DNA from: Olivibacter domesticus | GTDB lineage: Bacteria; Bacteroidota; Bacteroidia; Sphingobacteriales; Sphingobacteriaceae | Length of the DNA stretch: 64,000 nt | Direction of reading: 5' to 3' | Assembly: GCF_900109575.1 (NCBI RefSeq) | Contig: NZ_FOAF01000001.1 | Coordinates: 186,001-250,000 of the forward strand | Shown here: piece by piece, positions 25,526-35,800 of the stretch | Position numbering within the stretch: the first letter of the stretch is position 1 | Layout: every line of letters starts with the position of its first letter | The notes under the pieces: generated by a model | Seen by the model: only the letters and a program-made list of their open reading frames with translations | What the model was told of the DNA's origin: nothing | The model's database searches: none | Made by a program: the position numbers and the translations under genes

Positions 25526-27117
25526 TGATGCAAGCACATAAAATACCAATCTTTAAATCCTGGGTATCTGAATGGGTGGCAAGATCCGTCATATTTGCTA
25601 TTCTGATGACCTGTCTGTTTAGCTTCGCTTTTTACAGCAGTCCGATTGCAACAATGGGCTTTTACGGTGTACAACCTGCCGATGTGCAATATGGCATGGT
25701 CGTTATCTATGGTTCTACCGTAGCTTTCTTGGCGCTTGATTTTCGGATCGTAAAATATTTTGCACCTAGGAAGTATTTACTGATTGCTCTTGCCGTAAAT
25801 GCAATATGTTCCGTGATCTGTTTTCATTTCAAAGATTGGACATTGTTTGTTATTTGCCAGTTTTTTCAAGGGATTACCTGTGCGTTGATGTCAGGCATCG
25901 TCTTACAACTGATTTTTCCACGGTTACAGTCTGTACGTGCACGTGTGATTGCTTTTAGCCTACTGTATGGCAGCATACAGATTGCCGTTCCTTTTTATTC
26001 TATTTTTACCAGCGTAGTCATTCATTTTTTTGATTTTAACTGGCTATTCTACGGATTTATTATCATACTCATCATGCTAACAATTACTGTTTTGCTTACG
26101 ATGAACAGTAAAGCTCGATTTACCAAAAAGATACCACTTTATCAGGTGGATTGGATAGGCTATATGTTTTATGTGTCTTTTATTTTAATCTTGGGATACA
26201 TCCTTGTATACGGGCGACAATTGGGATGGTTGGGTAGTTCATTAATCATTACTCTTAGTGTAGTTAATCTAGCTATTCTTTCACTTTTCATCATTAGAGA
26301 ATTAAAGCTTAAACGACCATTAATCAACTTACAGATTTTCAAGACAAAGAATTTTGTCATTGGGCTATTACTACTTTTTACATTTTATATTTTTAAAGGA
26401 AGCACTGGACTTGCATACGGCTATCTTGAAGTAATTTTAGGAAATGACCCACTGAGCACAATTCCGATATGGACGGCTGTAATTTTTGGAACTACAGGGA
26501 GTATGTTCGTTACGTCCAGATTTGTATTGATGGGTTATAACCTGATAAGAATGATTATTGTTGGCTTTGGAATTATGGCGATTTATTATGCTTATATGAT
26601 ACTATTTGTTTCTGTAAAGGGCGAAACAATTGATTTCATTCTACCTATGTTTATTTATGGTGTGGCAACAGGAGTCTTATTTGTTCCTATTGTTTCGTTT
26701 ACAGCTTCATCAGCACCGCCAGCAATTGCTATCAATGCATCGCTTGTTGGCATATTGGCTAGGTTTACAGGGTTTACAGCTAGTCTGGCACTGAATAACG
26801 AACTTCAATTATTTGCAAAATCAGGAGTTCGCGAAAAGATTCGGGAAGCAATCACGGAAACCAACCCTCAGTTATCAGCTACCTTACTGGACATTCAAAA
26901 TCAATATATGAATGCCGGTAACGATATCTATACTTCAAAAGCAGTATCCTCAGGCTATTTTAATCAAATGGTAGGTCATCAAATATTGGCTCGTGCTACT
27001 AGAGATTATTATGATCTGATGTTAACAGGTGTGATTTTCGTAATTGTTATTTTACTCTTATTACCTCAAATTCAAAACGTTGTTTTGAGATTAAGAAAAG
27101 GTAATATACCTTATTAA
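25525..27117 (+). CDS. DHA2/EmrB-like MFS efflux transporter
   Basis: A 530-residue protein with about 14 hydrophobic segments, the size and number of the DHA2 drug-proton antiporters. The family motif C (GxxxGPxxGG) in segment 5 is not obvious, so it is a divergent member; motif A is also weak. Its place after TolC and EmrA genes fixes it as the inner membrane pump of a tripartite system. ATG at 25525 or 25528; the substrate is unknown. Confidence 0.85.
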   Translation: MMQAHKIPIFKSWVSEWVARSVIFAILMTCLFSFAFYSSPIATMGFYGVQPADVQYGMVVIYGSTVAFLALDFRIVKYFAPRKYLLIALAVNAICSVICFHFKDWTLFVICQFFQGITCALMSGIVLQLIFPRLQSVRARVIAFSLLYGSIQIAVPFYSIFTSVVIHFFDFNWLFYGFIIILIMLTITVLLTMNSKARFTKKIPLYQVDWIGYMFYVSFILILGYILVYGRQLGWLGSSLIITLSVVNLAILSLFIIRELKLKRPLINLQIFKTKNFVIGLLLLFTFYIFKGSTGLAYGYLEVILGNDPLSTIPIWTAVIFGTTGSMFVTSRFVLMGYNLIRMIIVGFGIMAIYYAYMILFVSVKGETIDFILPMFIYGVATGVLFVPIVSFTASSAPPAIAINASLVGILARFTGFTASLALNNELQLFAKSGVREKIREAITETNPQLSATLLDIQNQYMNAGNDIYTSKAVSSGYFNQMVGHQILARATRDYYDLMLTGVIFVIVILLLLPQIQNVVLRLRKGNIPY

Positions 27118-27543
27118 CTTTTATTATAGCAGATAATATCATATCACAGTATAATTCGTAGGGCAATCGTAAACATAAATTTTCGGCAAATCGGATAGAT
27201 CGACTTTCATCTGATAATAAATTTTTCCTCGTTTATTCTGTTTGTAAGTGGTTGTAAATAAGGTCTTTCAGATGTATTGAGTAATTACAAATGATCCGTT
27301 ATTTAGCTTCCTCCAAAGCTGACTTTTTTATCGGGAGATGAAGATACGAGCATGCTTTGCCTGATATCTAAATTATTTAGTGTGTAATTGACATTTTTTA
27401 CATACCTTTAAATAAAATTTGCATTTCGGGTAGTTGATCATCCTTATCTTAGCTGCCCATATGTTGGAAACGATAACCAATTATTGATGCCTATGTTCCG
27501 ATTTCAGAAAACTGGAAGATCGCATGGATCAAATCATGCACAT
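27118..27543. other. Intergenic region before the GH43 gene
   Basis: AT-rich, no gene recognised. A TATCTTAG element (27445-27452) is a 7-of-8 match to the -7 box. An imperfect hairpin just after the MFS stop (TTATTATAGCAGATAATA) may be a weak terminator. Confidence 0.35.
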
Positions 27544-28941
27544 ATGAAGCCAAATACAAAAACAACTATCAAGACGCATTTATTGGGAGGGCTGTTGCTG
27601 CTTATAAGTCAGCAGGTTTTCGCACAAAATCCGATCATACAAACCAAGCATACAGCGGATCCTGCCCCTTTAGTATACAAGGATACGGTTTACCTCTATA
27701 CGGGTCATGATGAAGACGACGCCTTTGGTTTTAAAATGAAGAATTGGCTGCTCTATACCACAACGGATATGGTTAATTGGCGTGACCACGGGCCGGTAGC
27801 CTTGCTTGAAGATTTCAAATGGGCAAATGCAGATAATGGCGCCTGGGCCCCGCAATGTGTGGAGCGCAACGGCAAATTCTATTTTTACTGCCCTATTCCC
27901 AATGGTGGTGGCATTGGGGTGCTCGTGTCAGATAGCCCTTATGGCCCATTTGTAGATCCCATCGGAAAGCCCCTGATAAAGCATTCTAAAGAAGATATTG
28001 ATCCTACGGTTTTTATTGATGATGACGGGCAAGCGTATATGTATTGGGGTAATCCCAACGTATGGTACGTGAAACTGAACGAGGATATGATTTCTATTGA
28101 TGGAGAAATCATAAAAGAAGCTTCCATGGCCAAAATTGATGGAAAGGAAGATCCTTTCCATTATCAAGAAGGACCCTGGGTATGGAAAAAAGCTAGTAAC
28201 TATTACATGGCTTATGCTTCCACTTGTTGCCCTGAAGGAATGGGGTATGCCACGTCAACATCTCCCACAGGTCCGTGGAAGTTTCAAGGAATGATTATGC
28301 GTCCAAACAGCCGCTCTAATGGCAATCACCCCGGCATTATTGATTATAAGGGCAAATCTTACGTCTTCGGTTTCAATTACGACATCTTACAACAGACCAT
28401 GAGCAAACATTACGAACGCCGGTCTGTGGCGGTCACCGAACTTCTATATAATACTGATGGCACCTTGCAAGAACTTCCTTTTTGGACCCGCAAAAGCGTC
28501 GAACCGGTTGAGACAATCAACCCTTACAAAAGAACGGAAGCCGAAACGATTGCTTTCAGCGAGGGATTAAAAACGGAAAAGAAAACAGAATGGGAACGTA
28601 ATATTCCCTGGGACACAGGGGCTAAGCTTGCAGACCGTATGGTGGTAACTTCTGTACACCATGGCGACTATTTGATGGTAAGGGCGGTGGATTTTTCGAA
28701 AGGGGTGAAATCTTTAGATGTGAATGTCGCCCCACTTTATGGTGGAAGTATAGAAATCCGTACTGGCAATATAGAAGGCCCGCTATTGGGGGTTGTACAA
28801 ATCAGTTCCAGCGGCGAGGGCGATGTATACCGTACGGTGAGTGCTCCCATGAAGAACATTTCAGGAATTCATGACGTGTTTTTTATATTTAAGGGAAGTA
28901 AGGATTTATTTGACTTTGATTGGTGGCAATTCAAATCTTAA
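27544..28941 (+). CDS. Glycoside hydrolase family 43 enzyme with C-terminal CBM6-like domain
   Basis: A 465-residue exported enzyme; ATG 27544 gives a good signal peptide (ending QQVFAQ), while the frame can be extended to 27484. The five-bladed propeller has the expected acids: Asp in TKHTADPAPLVY (base), Asp in EDIDPTVFIDDDGQAYMYWG (pKa modulator) and Glu in DPFHYQEGPWVW (acid). The last 130 residues resemble CBM6 and end DLFDFDWWQFK. The family acts on arabinoxylan or arabinan side chains. It stands alone. Confidence 0.9.
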   Translation: MKPNTKTTIKTHLLGGLLLLISQQVFAQNPIIQTKHTADPAPLVYKDTVYLYTGHDEDDAFGFKMKNWLLYTTTDMVNWRDHGPVALLEDFKWANADNGAWAPQCVERNGKFYFYCPIPNGGGIGVLVSDSPYGPFVDPIGKPLIKHSKEDIDPTVFIDDDGQAYMYWGNPNVWYVKLNEDMISIDGEIIKEASMAKIDGKEDPFHYQEGPWVWKKASNYYMAYASTCCPEGMGYATSTSPTGPWKFQGMIMRPNSRSNGNHPGIIDYKGKSYVFGFNYDILQQTMSKHYERRSVAVTELLYNTDGTLQELPFWTRKSVEPVETINPYKRTEAETIAFSEGLKTEKKTEWERNIPWDTGAKLADRMVVTSVHHGDYLMVRAVDFSKGVKSLDVNVAPLYGGSIEIRTGNIEGPLLGVVQISSSGEGDVYRTVSAPMKNISGIHDVFFIFKGSKDLFDFDWWQFKS

Positions 28942-28942
28942 T

Positions 28943-28974
28943 GCATCCATGGATGCCATGCTATTAGCGCTAAT
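28943..28974. terminator. Two adjacent perfect palindromes between convergent genes
   Basis: GCATCCATGGATGC (28943-28956) and ATTAGCGCTAAT (28963-28974) lie directly after the GH43 stop and before the VOC gene end. Probably terminator stems acting in both directions. Confidence 0.5.
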
Positions 28975-28988
28975 GCCTACTTTCAATC

Positions 28989-29384
28989 TCATTTATCATT
29001 CGCTCCCAGATTCAAAGGCGTAAACAAGTTTACTAAATTACCGTCGGGGTCACGAAATAGCAGTGATTTATTTCCCCAAGGCATTAGCGTAGGTTTCTGA
29101 ATAAGATAGGGTTGTAAGAAACTAGCCAATCTTTCATAATCACTTTCTACATCCTCAACCATAAATTCTATTATCACACTACGATTCGTAGCCGGTTGGG
29201 CAACAGACTCGCCACCAAAAAACTGCAACGTTTTTGTGCTTCCTATCGCTAAGGTGGCCGTTTTTGTTTTCAATTCCACAAAGTCAGGCGTGTAATGCAC
29301 AACGGAATTTTGGGTCACTTGCTCATAAAATGCTATTAAGCCATTTATATTGGCAGTAATAATGCGAATTGATACTATATTCAT
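28989..29384 (-). CDS. VOC-family (glyoxalase/bleomycin resistance-like) protein
   Basis: From ATG 29384 the protein has 131 residues, with the two betaalphabetabetabeta halves of the VOC fold: IRIITANINGLIAFYEQVTQ at the start and MVEDVESDYERL, LMPWGNKSLLFRDPDGNLVN in the second half. The longer frame to 29531 is not supported. The GAAGAGAAA before ATG is a plausible ribosome site. Substrate and metal dependence are unknown. Confidence 0.85.
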   Translation of the reverse strand: MNIVSIRIITANINGLIAFYEQVTQNSVVHYTPDFVELKTKTATLAIGSTKTLQFFGGESVAQPATNRSVIIEFMVEDVESDYERLASFLQPYLIQKPTLMPWGNKSLLFRDPDGNLVNLFTPLNLGANDK

Positions 29385-29594
29385 TTTCTCTTCTTTTAAA
29401 TTACGCTTCAAAAGTAAATTCGCATTGTGACAAAGGTATGTCAGGAGGAATCGAATTTTTAAAACTTCCAAGGTTTTGGAACAGAGAATTGGTCGCTTAC
29501 CTTGCAGAACATACAAAAGGCGTATCTGCATACGGGTAATACCTTACTCTTGCATTTTACTCCGTGGGGAAGGGATTTTGCCCAATTATTTTTC

Positions 29595-30119
29595 TCATCT
29601 TCTTGATGGTCGTTGATATAAATACTGGTTCTCGATTTTGTTCTTCTGGTTTATATGGTGGCGTAAATGCATCTCGGTAAATTGATACCATTCTATGGGA
29701 AACATATATCCGAAAGCGGGATGTTCTACTTTGCCAAAAATGGTTTCGCAATTAATGCTATTCCAAAGCGTTTTGCTTTTTTCTAAATTATTTTTTAAAT
29801 CTTCTTCGACTACATTAATGGATATTAAGTCATTTTCAGGGTCGGGTAAATCCCATTTCAGTTTCTCCTCCAGGTAACTGTTCCGCTGGTGCATTATTTT
29901 GCCATTTTCGCTCATTTCTTTATCCAAATTCATTTGATGCCCGAAACAGCTTTCTATCTGTTCGAAATACCAATCGTTTGAGATGACAAGGTGCGCATAA
30001 AGTTGAGCTAAAGACCATGTATCGGGGTTTTCTTTTCTCCTGAAGGTAGCTTCATCGTATTTTTCCAAACCGTTGATGAAAACATTCAGCGTTTCTTCAA
30101 ATATTTTATCTGTTATCAT
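29595..30119 (-). CDS. DinB-like four-helix protein
   Basis: About 174 residues from ATG 30119. Helical bundle with the first metal-site His in NPDTWSLAQLYAHLVISND and the last pair in FTEMHLRHHINQ, typical of DinB/YfiT-type proteins that act as thiol S-transferases or have unknown enzymatic roles. The upstream start at 30155 is possible. It is next to a broken SDR gene on the same strand. Confidence 0.8.
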   Translation of the reverse strand: MITDKIFEETLNVFINGLEKYDEATFRRKENPDTWSLAQLYAHLVISNDWYFEQIESCFGHQMNLDKEMSENGKIMHQRNSYLEEKLKWDLPDPENDLISINVVEEDLKNNLEKSKTLWNSINCETIFGKVEHPAFGYMFPIEWYQFTEMHLRHHINQKNKIENQYLYQRPSRR

Positions 30120-30167
30120 TTGTTTTTTGATTTTGCATTTCATTGAACTCCACAAAACTACGGTGAA

Positions 30168-30599
30168 TTACTGGTTTGAGCAGTGTGTATAAACGTCATC
30201 CTTAGGGGGTGTTTGCGGCCATTTAATTTTTATCATATGTATCATGTCTTTAAACTCGCTGATGCTCGCGGTCTCAAAGAGTGCCGGTGCGATTTGTCCG
30301 GCGTTGTGTATGAGGTAGTCAATAGCCGAAGCCTGGAAACTGTTGTTTAATGCTGGCAGTAGTTTATCCGAAAAGAAGGGCTCGTAATTTTCATAAATGC
30401 TCACGTCTAAAGGGAGGGCCAATGCTTTCTGTCCCATTTTTTTAATTTCAGACACCACACTGTCAGCAGCAGTTTGGTTCGACTGATAGGTGATCACTAC
30501 ATCTAATCCTTTTTTGGCGATATTGATGGCCATGTCTCTACCCAAGCCACGACTTCCGCCGGTAACCAAGGTGGTGTTACCAACTTGGTGAGGCTTCAT
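30168..30599 (-). pseudogene. SDR gene truncated after about 130 codons
   Basis: The N-terminal half is a normal SDR (TTLVTGGSRGLGRDMAINIA; HNAGQIAPALFE), but after SEFKDMIHMIK the family sequence breaks off and a short unrelated tail (WPQTPPKDDVYTHCSNQ) leads to a stop. The catalytic YxxxK half and the second half of the fold are missing, so it cannot work. The break lies 13 bases before the DinB frame, so a deletion probably joined the two. Confidence 0.75.
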
Positions 30600-30684
30600 T
30601 AAGACTCTTCCTGCTCAACCCTAAGTCCATTGAAAATAAACAGTCGCGTGATGCCGGCTAATCGGTGTGCGCAACGGTATAGGA

Positions 30685-30715
30685 TTTGTTTATTATTATC
30701 TTTTGAATATCTTTG
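30685..30715 (+). promoter_or_regulatory. Bacteroidota-type promoter of the ECF sigma gene
   Basis: TTTG at 30685-30688, 19 bases, then TATCTTTG at 30708-30715: exact fits to both consensus boxes with the expected spacing. It leaves a leader of roughly 95 bases before ATG 30815. Confidence 0.7.
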
Positions 30716-30814
30716 AAACGATCTTTGTGTATCAGCATATGAATTTGATGTGCAGAGCATCTCACCAATAGATTATAATACCTTTCCTCCCTGTTTTTGA
30801 TGATGGAGTAAATA

Positions 30815-31411
30815 ATGTTAGACATGAGCGTTCTGAACCCTGATGATGAGAAAGAGTTGCTGTACAGGTTGCAGGCTGGAAAAGTCCAGGCGCTTGAAGC
30901 GTTATATCATAAGCACAAAAAGAAATTAGCACTAAGTTTATTGAAGCTTCTCAAGGATGAAACCTTGGCCGAAGATGTATTGCAGGAATCTTTTATTAGA
31001 GTGTGGGAAAATCATGCGGCCATTGATCCGGAAAAATCTTTTGGTGCCTACCTCCATAGAATTGCCGTAAACTTGGTTTACGATATTTACAGACGATCTG
31101 CCCGCGATAAGCAGTTGAGTCAACACCTACTGAACCATACAACGGAACTGTACACACATATTGAGGAGCGCTTAGTTGGCCAGGAACGGCTGGGCCTGCT
31201 GAGAAAGTTATTGGAGCAATTGCCTCCACAGCGGCGAAAAGTGTTTGAACTATTTAAGCTCGAAGGTAAATCTTACCGGGAAATAAGTGCCGAATTGGGA
31301 ATTTCAAAAGCGACTATAAACTCCCATATTACAAAGGTGAACCAATTTTTGCGGGATAGGCTTGGCAATCATATGATGGGTGTCGTTTTAGTTTTACCAT
31401 TTCTGTACTAA
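30815..31411 (+). CDS. ECF RNA polymerase sigma factor
   Basis: A 198-residue sigma-70 family protein with region 2 at about 25-95 (LAEDVLQESFIRVWENHAAI; AYLHRIAVNLVYDIYRR) and region 4 at about 140-190 (LPPQRRKVFELFKLEGKSYR; ISAELGISKATINSHI). It belongs to the ECF10/FecI-like group common in Bacteroidota. The next gene encodes its FecR-type anti-sigma factor and the genes after it are its expected targets, SusC/SusD and the sulfatase. Confidence 0.92.
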   Translation: MLDMSVLNPDDEKELLYRLQAGKVQALEALYHKHKKKLALSLLKLLKDETLAEDVLQESFIRVWENHAAIDPEKSFGAYLHRIAVNLVYDIYRRSARDKQLSQHLLNHTTELYTHIEERLVGQERLGLLRKLLEQLPPQRRKVFELFKLEGKSYREISAELGISKATINSHITKVNQFLRDRLGNHMMGVVLVLPFLY

Positions 31412-31469
31412 AAAAATAAATTTTCCTTCATTACTTTTTTGCTTTCGTGCGTATTCCTTAAAAAAGGCA

Positions 31470-32684
31470 TTGAAACGCATAGATCATATTAGAGAACTTT
31501 TTCAAAAATTTCTGCTTAACGATTATACCGAAGCGGAGTTTCATCAACTACAAACTTATTTCGATACCGATGCGGATGAAGAAGCAATAAAGCAGTTGAT
31601 ATACGATAGTATGACAGATGAGAAAACCGATGAAGGTATTTCAGACCACCGTGTGACTAATTTATTGAACAATATTGATCAGCATCTACATATAAATTTA
31701 TTCCAAAAGGAGAACGTACCCTTTTTTAAACGAAAACTTGTTCATTATGCTGCTGCCGTATTGACGATATTGCTGCTGGGTTTATGGAGTTACAAACAGC
31801 TATTGTTTGATAAAAGTACCCATGTTAACCCAGAGGTCTCATTTGCGGATATATCGCCCGGAAAAAATCAGGCAACGCTGCAGCTTGCCGATGGAAGCAA
31901 AGTACAGTTGAGTGACAGACAACAGGGAATTGTCGTGAGCAATGGGGTTTCTTATATCGATGGAAGTTCCATTCCACTGTCAACATCTTCTCAAAACCCA
32001 TCCGCTGAAATGACGGTATCAACGCCTAATGGGGGTACTTACCAAATCACCTTATCTGATGGTACGAAGGTATGGCTGAATACATCGAGTACCTTACAAT
32101 ATCCAATCCGTTTTAATGAACAAGAACGCGTTGTGCACCTATCCGGTGAGGCTTATTTCGAAGTTAAACCCCGTAAAAAGGCGCTTCAGCAAGGTGATGG
32201 TGGCCAGGGCAACATTAACATTCCGTTCAAAGTTATTACGGACAACCAGACCGTAATTGTCTTAGGGACGGCTTTCAATGTTTCCGCATATCAAGAGAAA
32301 CAATCAGCCTACACAACACTCGTTTCGGGATCTGTGGAGGTCTGGGGTAATCAATCAAAAAACAGGAAAAGGTTAAATCCTGGGCAACAAAGCTTGCTGG
32401 AAAAGAATGATATACAGGTTCGTGAGGTCGATACCCGCAATTATACCGCTTGGAAGGATGGGGTGTTTTATTTTAATAGAACGCCTTTGATCGATGCTAT
32501 GGACGCCATTGGGCGATGGTATGACGTCGATGTTGTTTACCAGCAGTCTGTTTCCAATACGCTCTTTTATGGAGAAATAAATCGGAATAAACCCCTGGCA
32601 GACGTGCTGGAAATGCTGCAAGAAGGGGGGGTAAAGTTTCACCTTCAAAAATCGGGGAAAAGACATATCGTGTCGGTCTATTGA
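31470..32684 (+). CDS. FecR-type anti-sigma factor
   Basis: A 404-residue protein with a cytoplasmic N-terminal helical part (1-80), one membrane segment (about 93-108, AAAVLTILLLGLWSY), a FecR domain (about 180-310, with STLQYPIRFNEQERVVHLSG and GEAYFEV) and a C-terminal DUF4974 domain (about 330-400, FYFNRTPLIDAMDAIGRWYD). It holds the sigma factor inactive and transmits the signal from the SusC STN domain. It follows the sigma gene after 58 bases. Confidence 0.92.
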   Translation: MKRIDHIRELFQKFLLNDYTEAEFHQLQTYFDTDADEEAIKQLIYDSMTDEKTDEGISDHRVTNLLNNIDQHLHINLFQKENVPFFKRKLVHYAAAVLTILLLGLWSYKQLLFDKSTHVNPEVSFADISPGKNQATLQLADGSKVQLSDRQQGIVVSNGVSYIDGSSIPLSTSSQNPSAEMTVSTPNGGTYQITLSDGTKVWLNTSSTLQYPIRFNEQERVVHLSGEAYFEVKPRKKALQQGDGGQGNINIPFKVITDNQTVIVLGTAFNVSAYQEKQSAYTTLVSGSVEVWGNQSKNRKRLNPGQQSLLEKNDIQVREVDTRNYTAWKDGVFYFNRTPLIDAMDAIGRWYDVDVVYQQSVSNTLFYGEINRNKPLADVLEMLQEGGVKFHLQKSGKRHIVSVY

Positions 32685-32740
32685 TCAACTATAGCTATTA
32701 TAAATGAAAAAAGGGGAGGTAATTATATGTAACAAGGAAA

Positions 32741-32764
32741 CCGTTAACCGTTAACCGCTTACCG
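32741..32764. repeat. Short tandem CCGTTAA repeat in the FecR-SusC intergenic region
   Basis: CCGTTAA occurs twice in tandem, followed by CCGCTTACCG. The core contains GTTAAC palindromes. It lies 120-140 bases upstream of the SusC start and could be an operator or chance. Confidence 0.35.
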
Positions 32765-32881
32765 TAGGTAAAAACCGGATGATGCTGAAGACATCACCCG
32801 ATCAAATGCCTGCGATGGATCGGTTGCCTAAGGCAAAAAAATGAACCAATTTTTTTAAACCACTGCAAGCAATACAAACTT

Positions 32882-35800
32882 ATGATTTTTGATCTAAGCA
32901 TCAAAGACCGAAGCAGGTCTGTGATGTGCAAAATATTTCTAATGACGAAATTGACTTTTTTCATTACACTCTTGTTTATTACCCAAACTTTTGGCAAAAC
33001 CTATTCGCAAACAATCAATCTTAAATTGCATAATACATCACTGGCGGAAGCAATGCGACACATTCAAAAGCAGAGCGGCTTTGCTTTTTTTCTGAATGGT
33101 GAAGAAATCGGAGAAACAAAAGTGAGTGTCGATGTATCAAAGGCCACCATTGATCAGACCATGACGGCGCTACTGACCGCTCTTCCGTTCGACTGGACTC
33201 AGAAAGGTGAAATTATTATTATAAAAAAGTCGGCGAAAAAGGTTATTCATTCAAAGGAGCGCGAGGCCAATGCGACCATGGGCATGCAGCAAAGGCTGAT
33301 ACGCGGTCGGGTATCCGATGGAGATGGCCTAGCATTAGCAGGTGTTACCGTATCCGTAAAGGGTTTCGCCGTCGGAACAAAAACAGATGATAATGGAACC
33401 TTTCAGTTAAGATTGCCTGAAAAAGCACAAATGCTTGTTTTTTCACTATTGGGTTTTGAAACGCAGGAGATTGCCATAAAGGGACAAAGCAACATCAAGG
33501 TGACCCTCCTAACCGCTATCAGTGATCTGGAAGAAGTGGTGGTTGTGGGCTATGGAACGCAGAAGAAAAGTGATTTGACCGGAGCCGTGACACGTATCGA
33601 TGCGAGCAAGTTTGAAACGCAGTCTGCTACCAGCGTAACCGAATACCTGAGCGGTACGGTGGCTGGAATTGCTACAAATCAAGGTACCGGAGCTGCTGGT
33701 GGCGGTTCGATGGAAATTCGTGGCGCGAATTCGTTGAAGGCGGGCACCGATCCGCTGATTGTTTTGGATGGTGTGATCTACAATGGCGCCCTGCAAGATA
33801 TCAATCCTTTTGATATTGCGAATATCGATGTGCTGCAAGATGCCAGTTCCGCAGCCGTTTATGGGTCAAGGGCTGCCTCAGGTGTTATTATTGTGACCAC
33901 CAAACGAGGCAACAGTGAAGAACCTAAAATAACCCTTTCTACCATGACAGGTCTAGCCACTACGTCCAATGACTATAAACCTTTTGATGCGCAGGGCTAT
34001 CTTCGCTACCGAAAAGATCTGATGCAACAGTTGGCGCCGCGTAGCGAATCAGGCTTTTACACCAATCCGAACCAGCTGCCCGCAGGCGTATCGCTAGATC
34101 AATGGCGCGGGTACAGTAACAATCCTAATGCGGACAATAACGTTGAATGGTTGACCAGGTTAAGGCTCAATGAAACAGAAATTGAGGGCTTTCAACAGGG
34201 CAGAGCAATTGATTGGTATGATAAACGGATGCAACAGGGGATACGCCATAACTATGATATCGCTTTTTCCGGTAAGGCATCTAAAGTGAACTATTATCTT
34301 TCTACCGGCTACACGAATAATGAGGGTGTTATTTATGGCGATCAGATCAAAACCTGGCGCACACGATTGAACCTGGAAGGTGATGTAGCTCGTTTCTTGA
34401 AAGTGGGGATTAATGCACAGTTTGCCAGTACAGATAACAGTTCCGTACCGGCGGGTGGAATAAACCGCTTGAGTCCATATGGAAGCTTTACAGAGGAGGA
34501 TGGGACACTGAAAAGGTTTCCACACGATGATCCCTCTTTTCCCAATCCTTTCCTGGACGCCTACTACAAAGACCAATATCTGCGAAATAACCGTTTGTTT
34601 GCAACCTTTTATGCCGAATTGAAATTACCTTTTGGCTTCAAGTACAGGGCTTCCTTTCAAAACCGTTTAGAGATGACTAAAGACTATAATTTCTGGCCGG
34701 TTACTACCATGGAGGGCGGCGTCAATCGGCAAAATGGATTTGGTAACAGGGTAGATCAGCATGTTTACGAATGGATGGTGGACAATATTTTAACATGGAG
34801 CAAGCGTTTCAATAAGCATGGTTTTGATTTTACCTTCCTTGCCAATGCCGAAAAGTTGCAGATCCAACGTTCCGAACAGGAAAACGAAAACTTCGGTCCA
34901 AACGGTAACTTATCGTGGCACGGGTTACAATATGGTTCAAATCCGGTTTTGCTCAATGATGATATGGTGCGTACAGGGGATGCCCTTATGTTAAGAATGA
35001 ATTACAATTATGACGAACGGTACCTCTTTACAGTTTCTTGGCGTCGCGATGGCTTTTCCGCTTTTGGTCAAAACCATTCCCGTGGCTTTTTCCCATCAGC
35101 CGCCTTCGCATGGAGATTATCTCAAGAGCATTTTTTTAACGTATCGTGGATAGATGACTTGAAAATGCGCTTCTCCTGGGGCGTAAACGGTAACAGGGAT
35201 GTGCCCACCTACGCAGCATTGGCAAATCTTTCCAGAAATCCATATTTTGATGGAACGAATATCGTTGTGGGCCTAACCAATAGTACCATGGCCAATCCCA
35301 ATCTGAAATGGGAGGGAACCGAAGCCTATAATGTGGGGATAGACCTCACCGCACTTAACGGGAAATTTACGGCATCGATTGATGCCTACAAGGGTACTAC
35401 TAAAGATCTTCTGTTGGATAGAAAGTTGCCTAAGATTATCGGTTTTGATATGGTTACAACCAATCTAGGCGAGCTTTCGAACCGTGGTATCAATGCAACC
35501 ATAGGTGGTCAGCTGCTTTCCAAAGAACGAATCAACTGGCGGAGCAGTTTAGTTTTTTCGCTCAACAGGAATAGGATCAACCGTCTTTGGGGAGACATGA
35601 TCGAAGAAACTATCAATGGAGAAACAGTTAGGCGTGAAGTGCCTGATTATGCAAATCAATGGTTTCCCGGAGAAGCAATAGATCGGGTATGGGATTATCG
35701 TATGCAGGGAATATGGCAGGAGGAGGACGCGGAAGCAGCTGCACAATATGGCCTGCGGCCTGGTGAATATCGCGCCGAAGATATAAATGGTGACGGGGCG

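Noticed and set aside
29438-29539. 33-codon plus-strand frame (GIEFLKLPRFWNRELVAYLA) upstream of the VOC gene
   Set aside because: It reads like protein but is short, opens back through antisense of the VOC gene and matches no family I know.
32820-32850. TTGCCT-A-AGGCAA with A-run as a terminator after FecR
   Set aside because: The A-run is on the wrong side for the plus strand and the operon continues into SusC.
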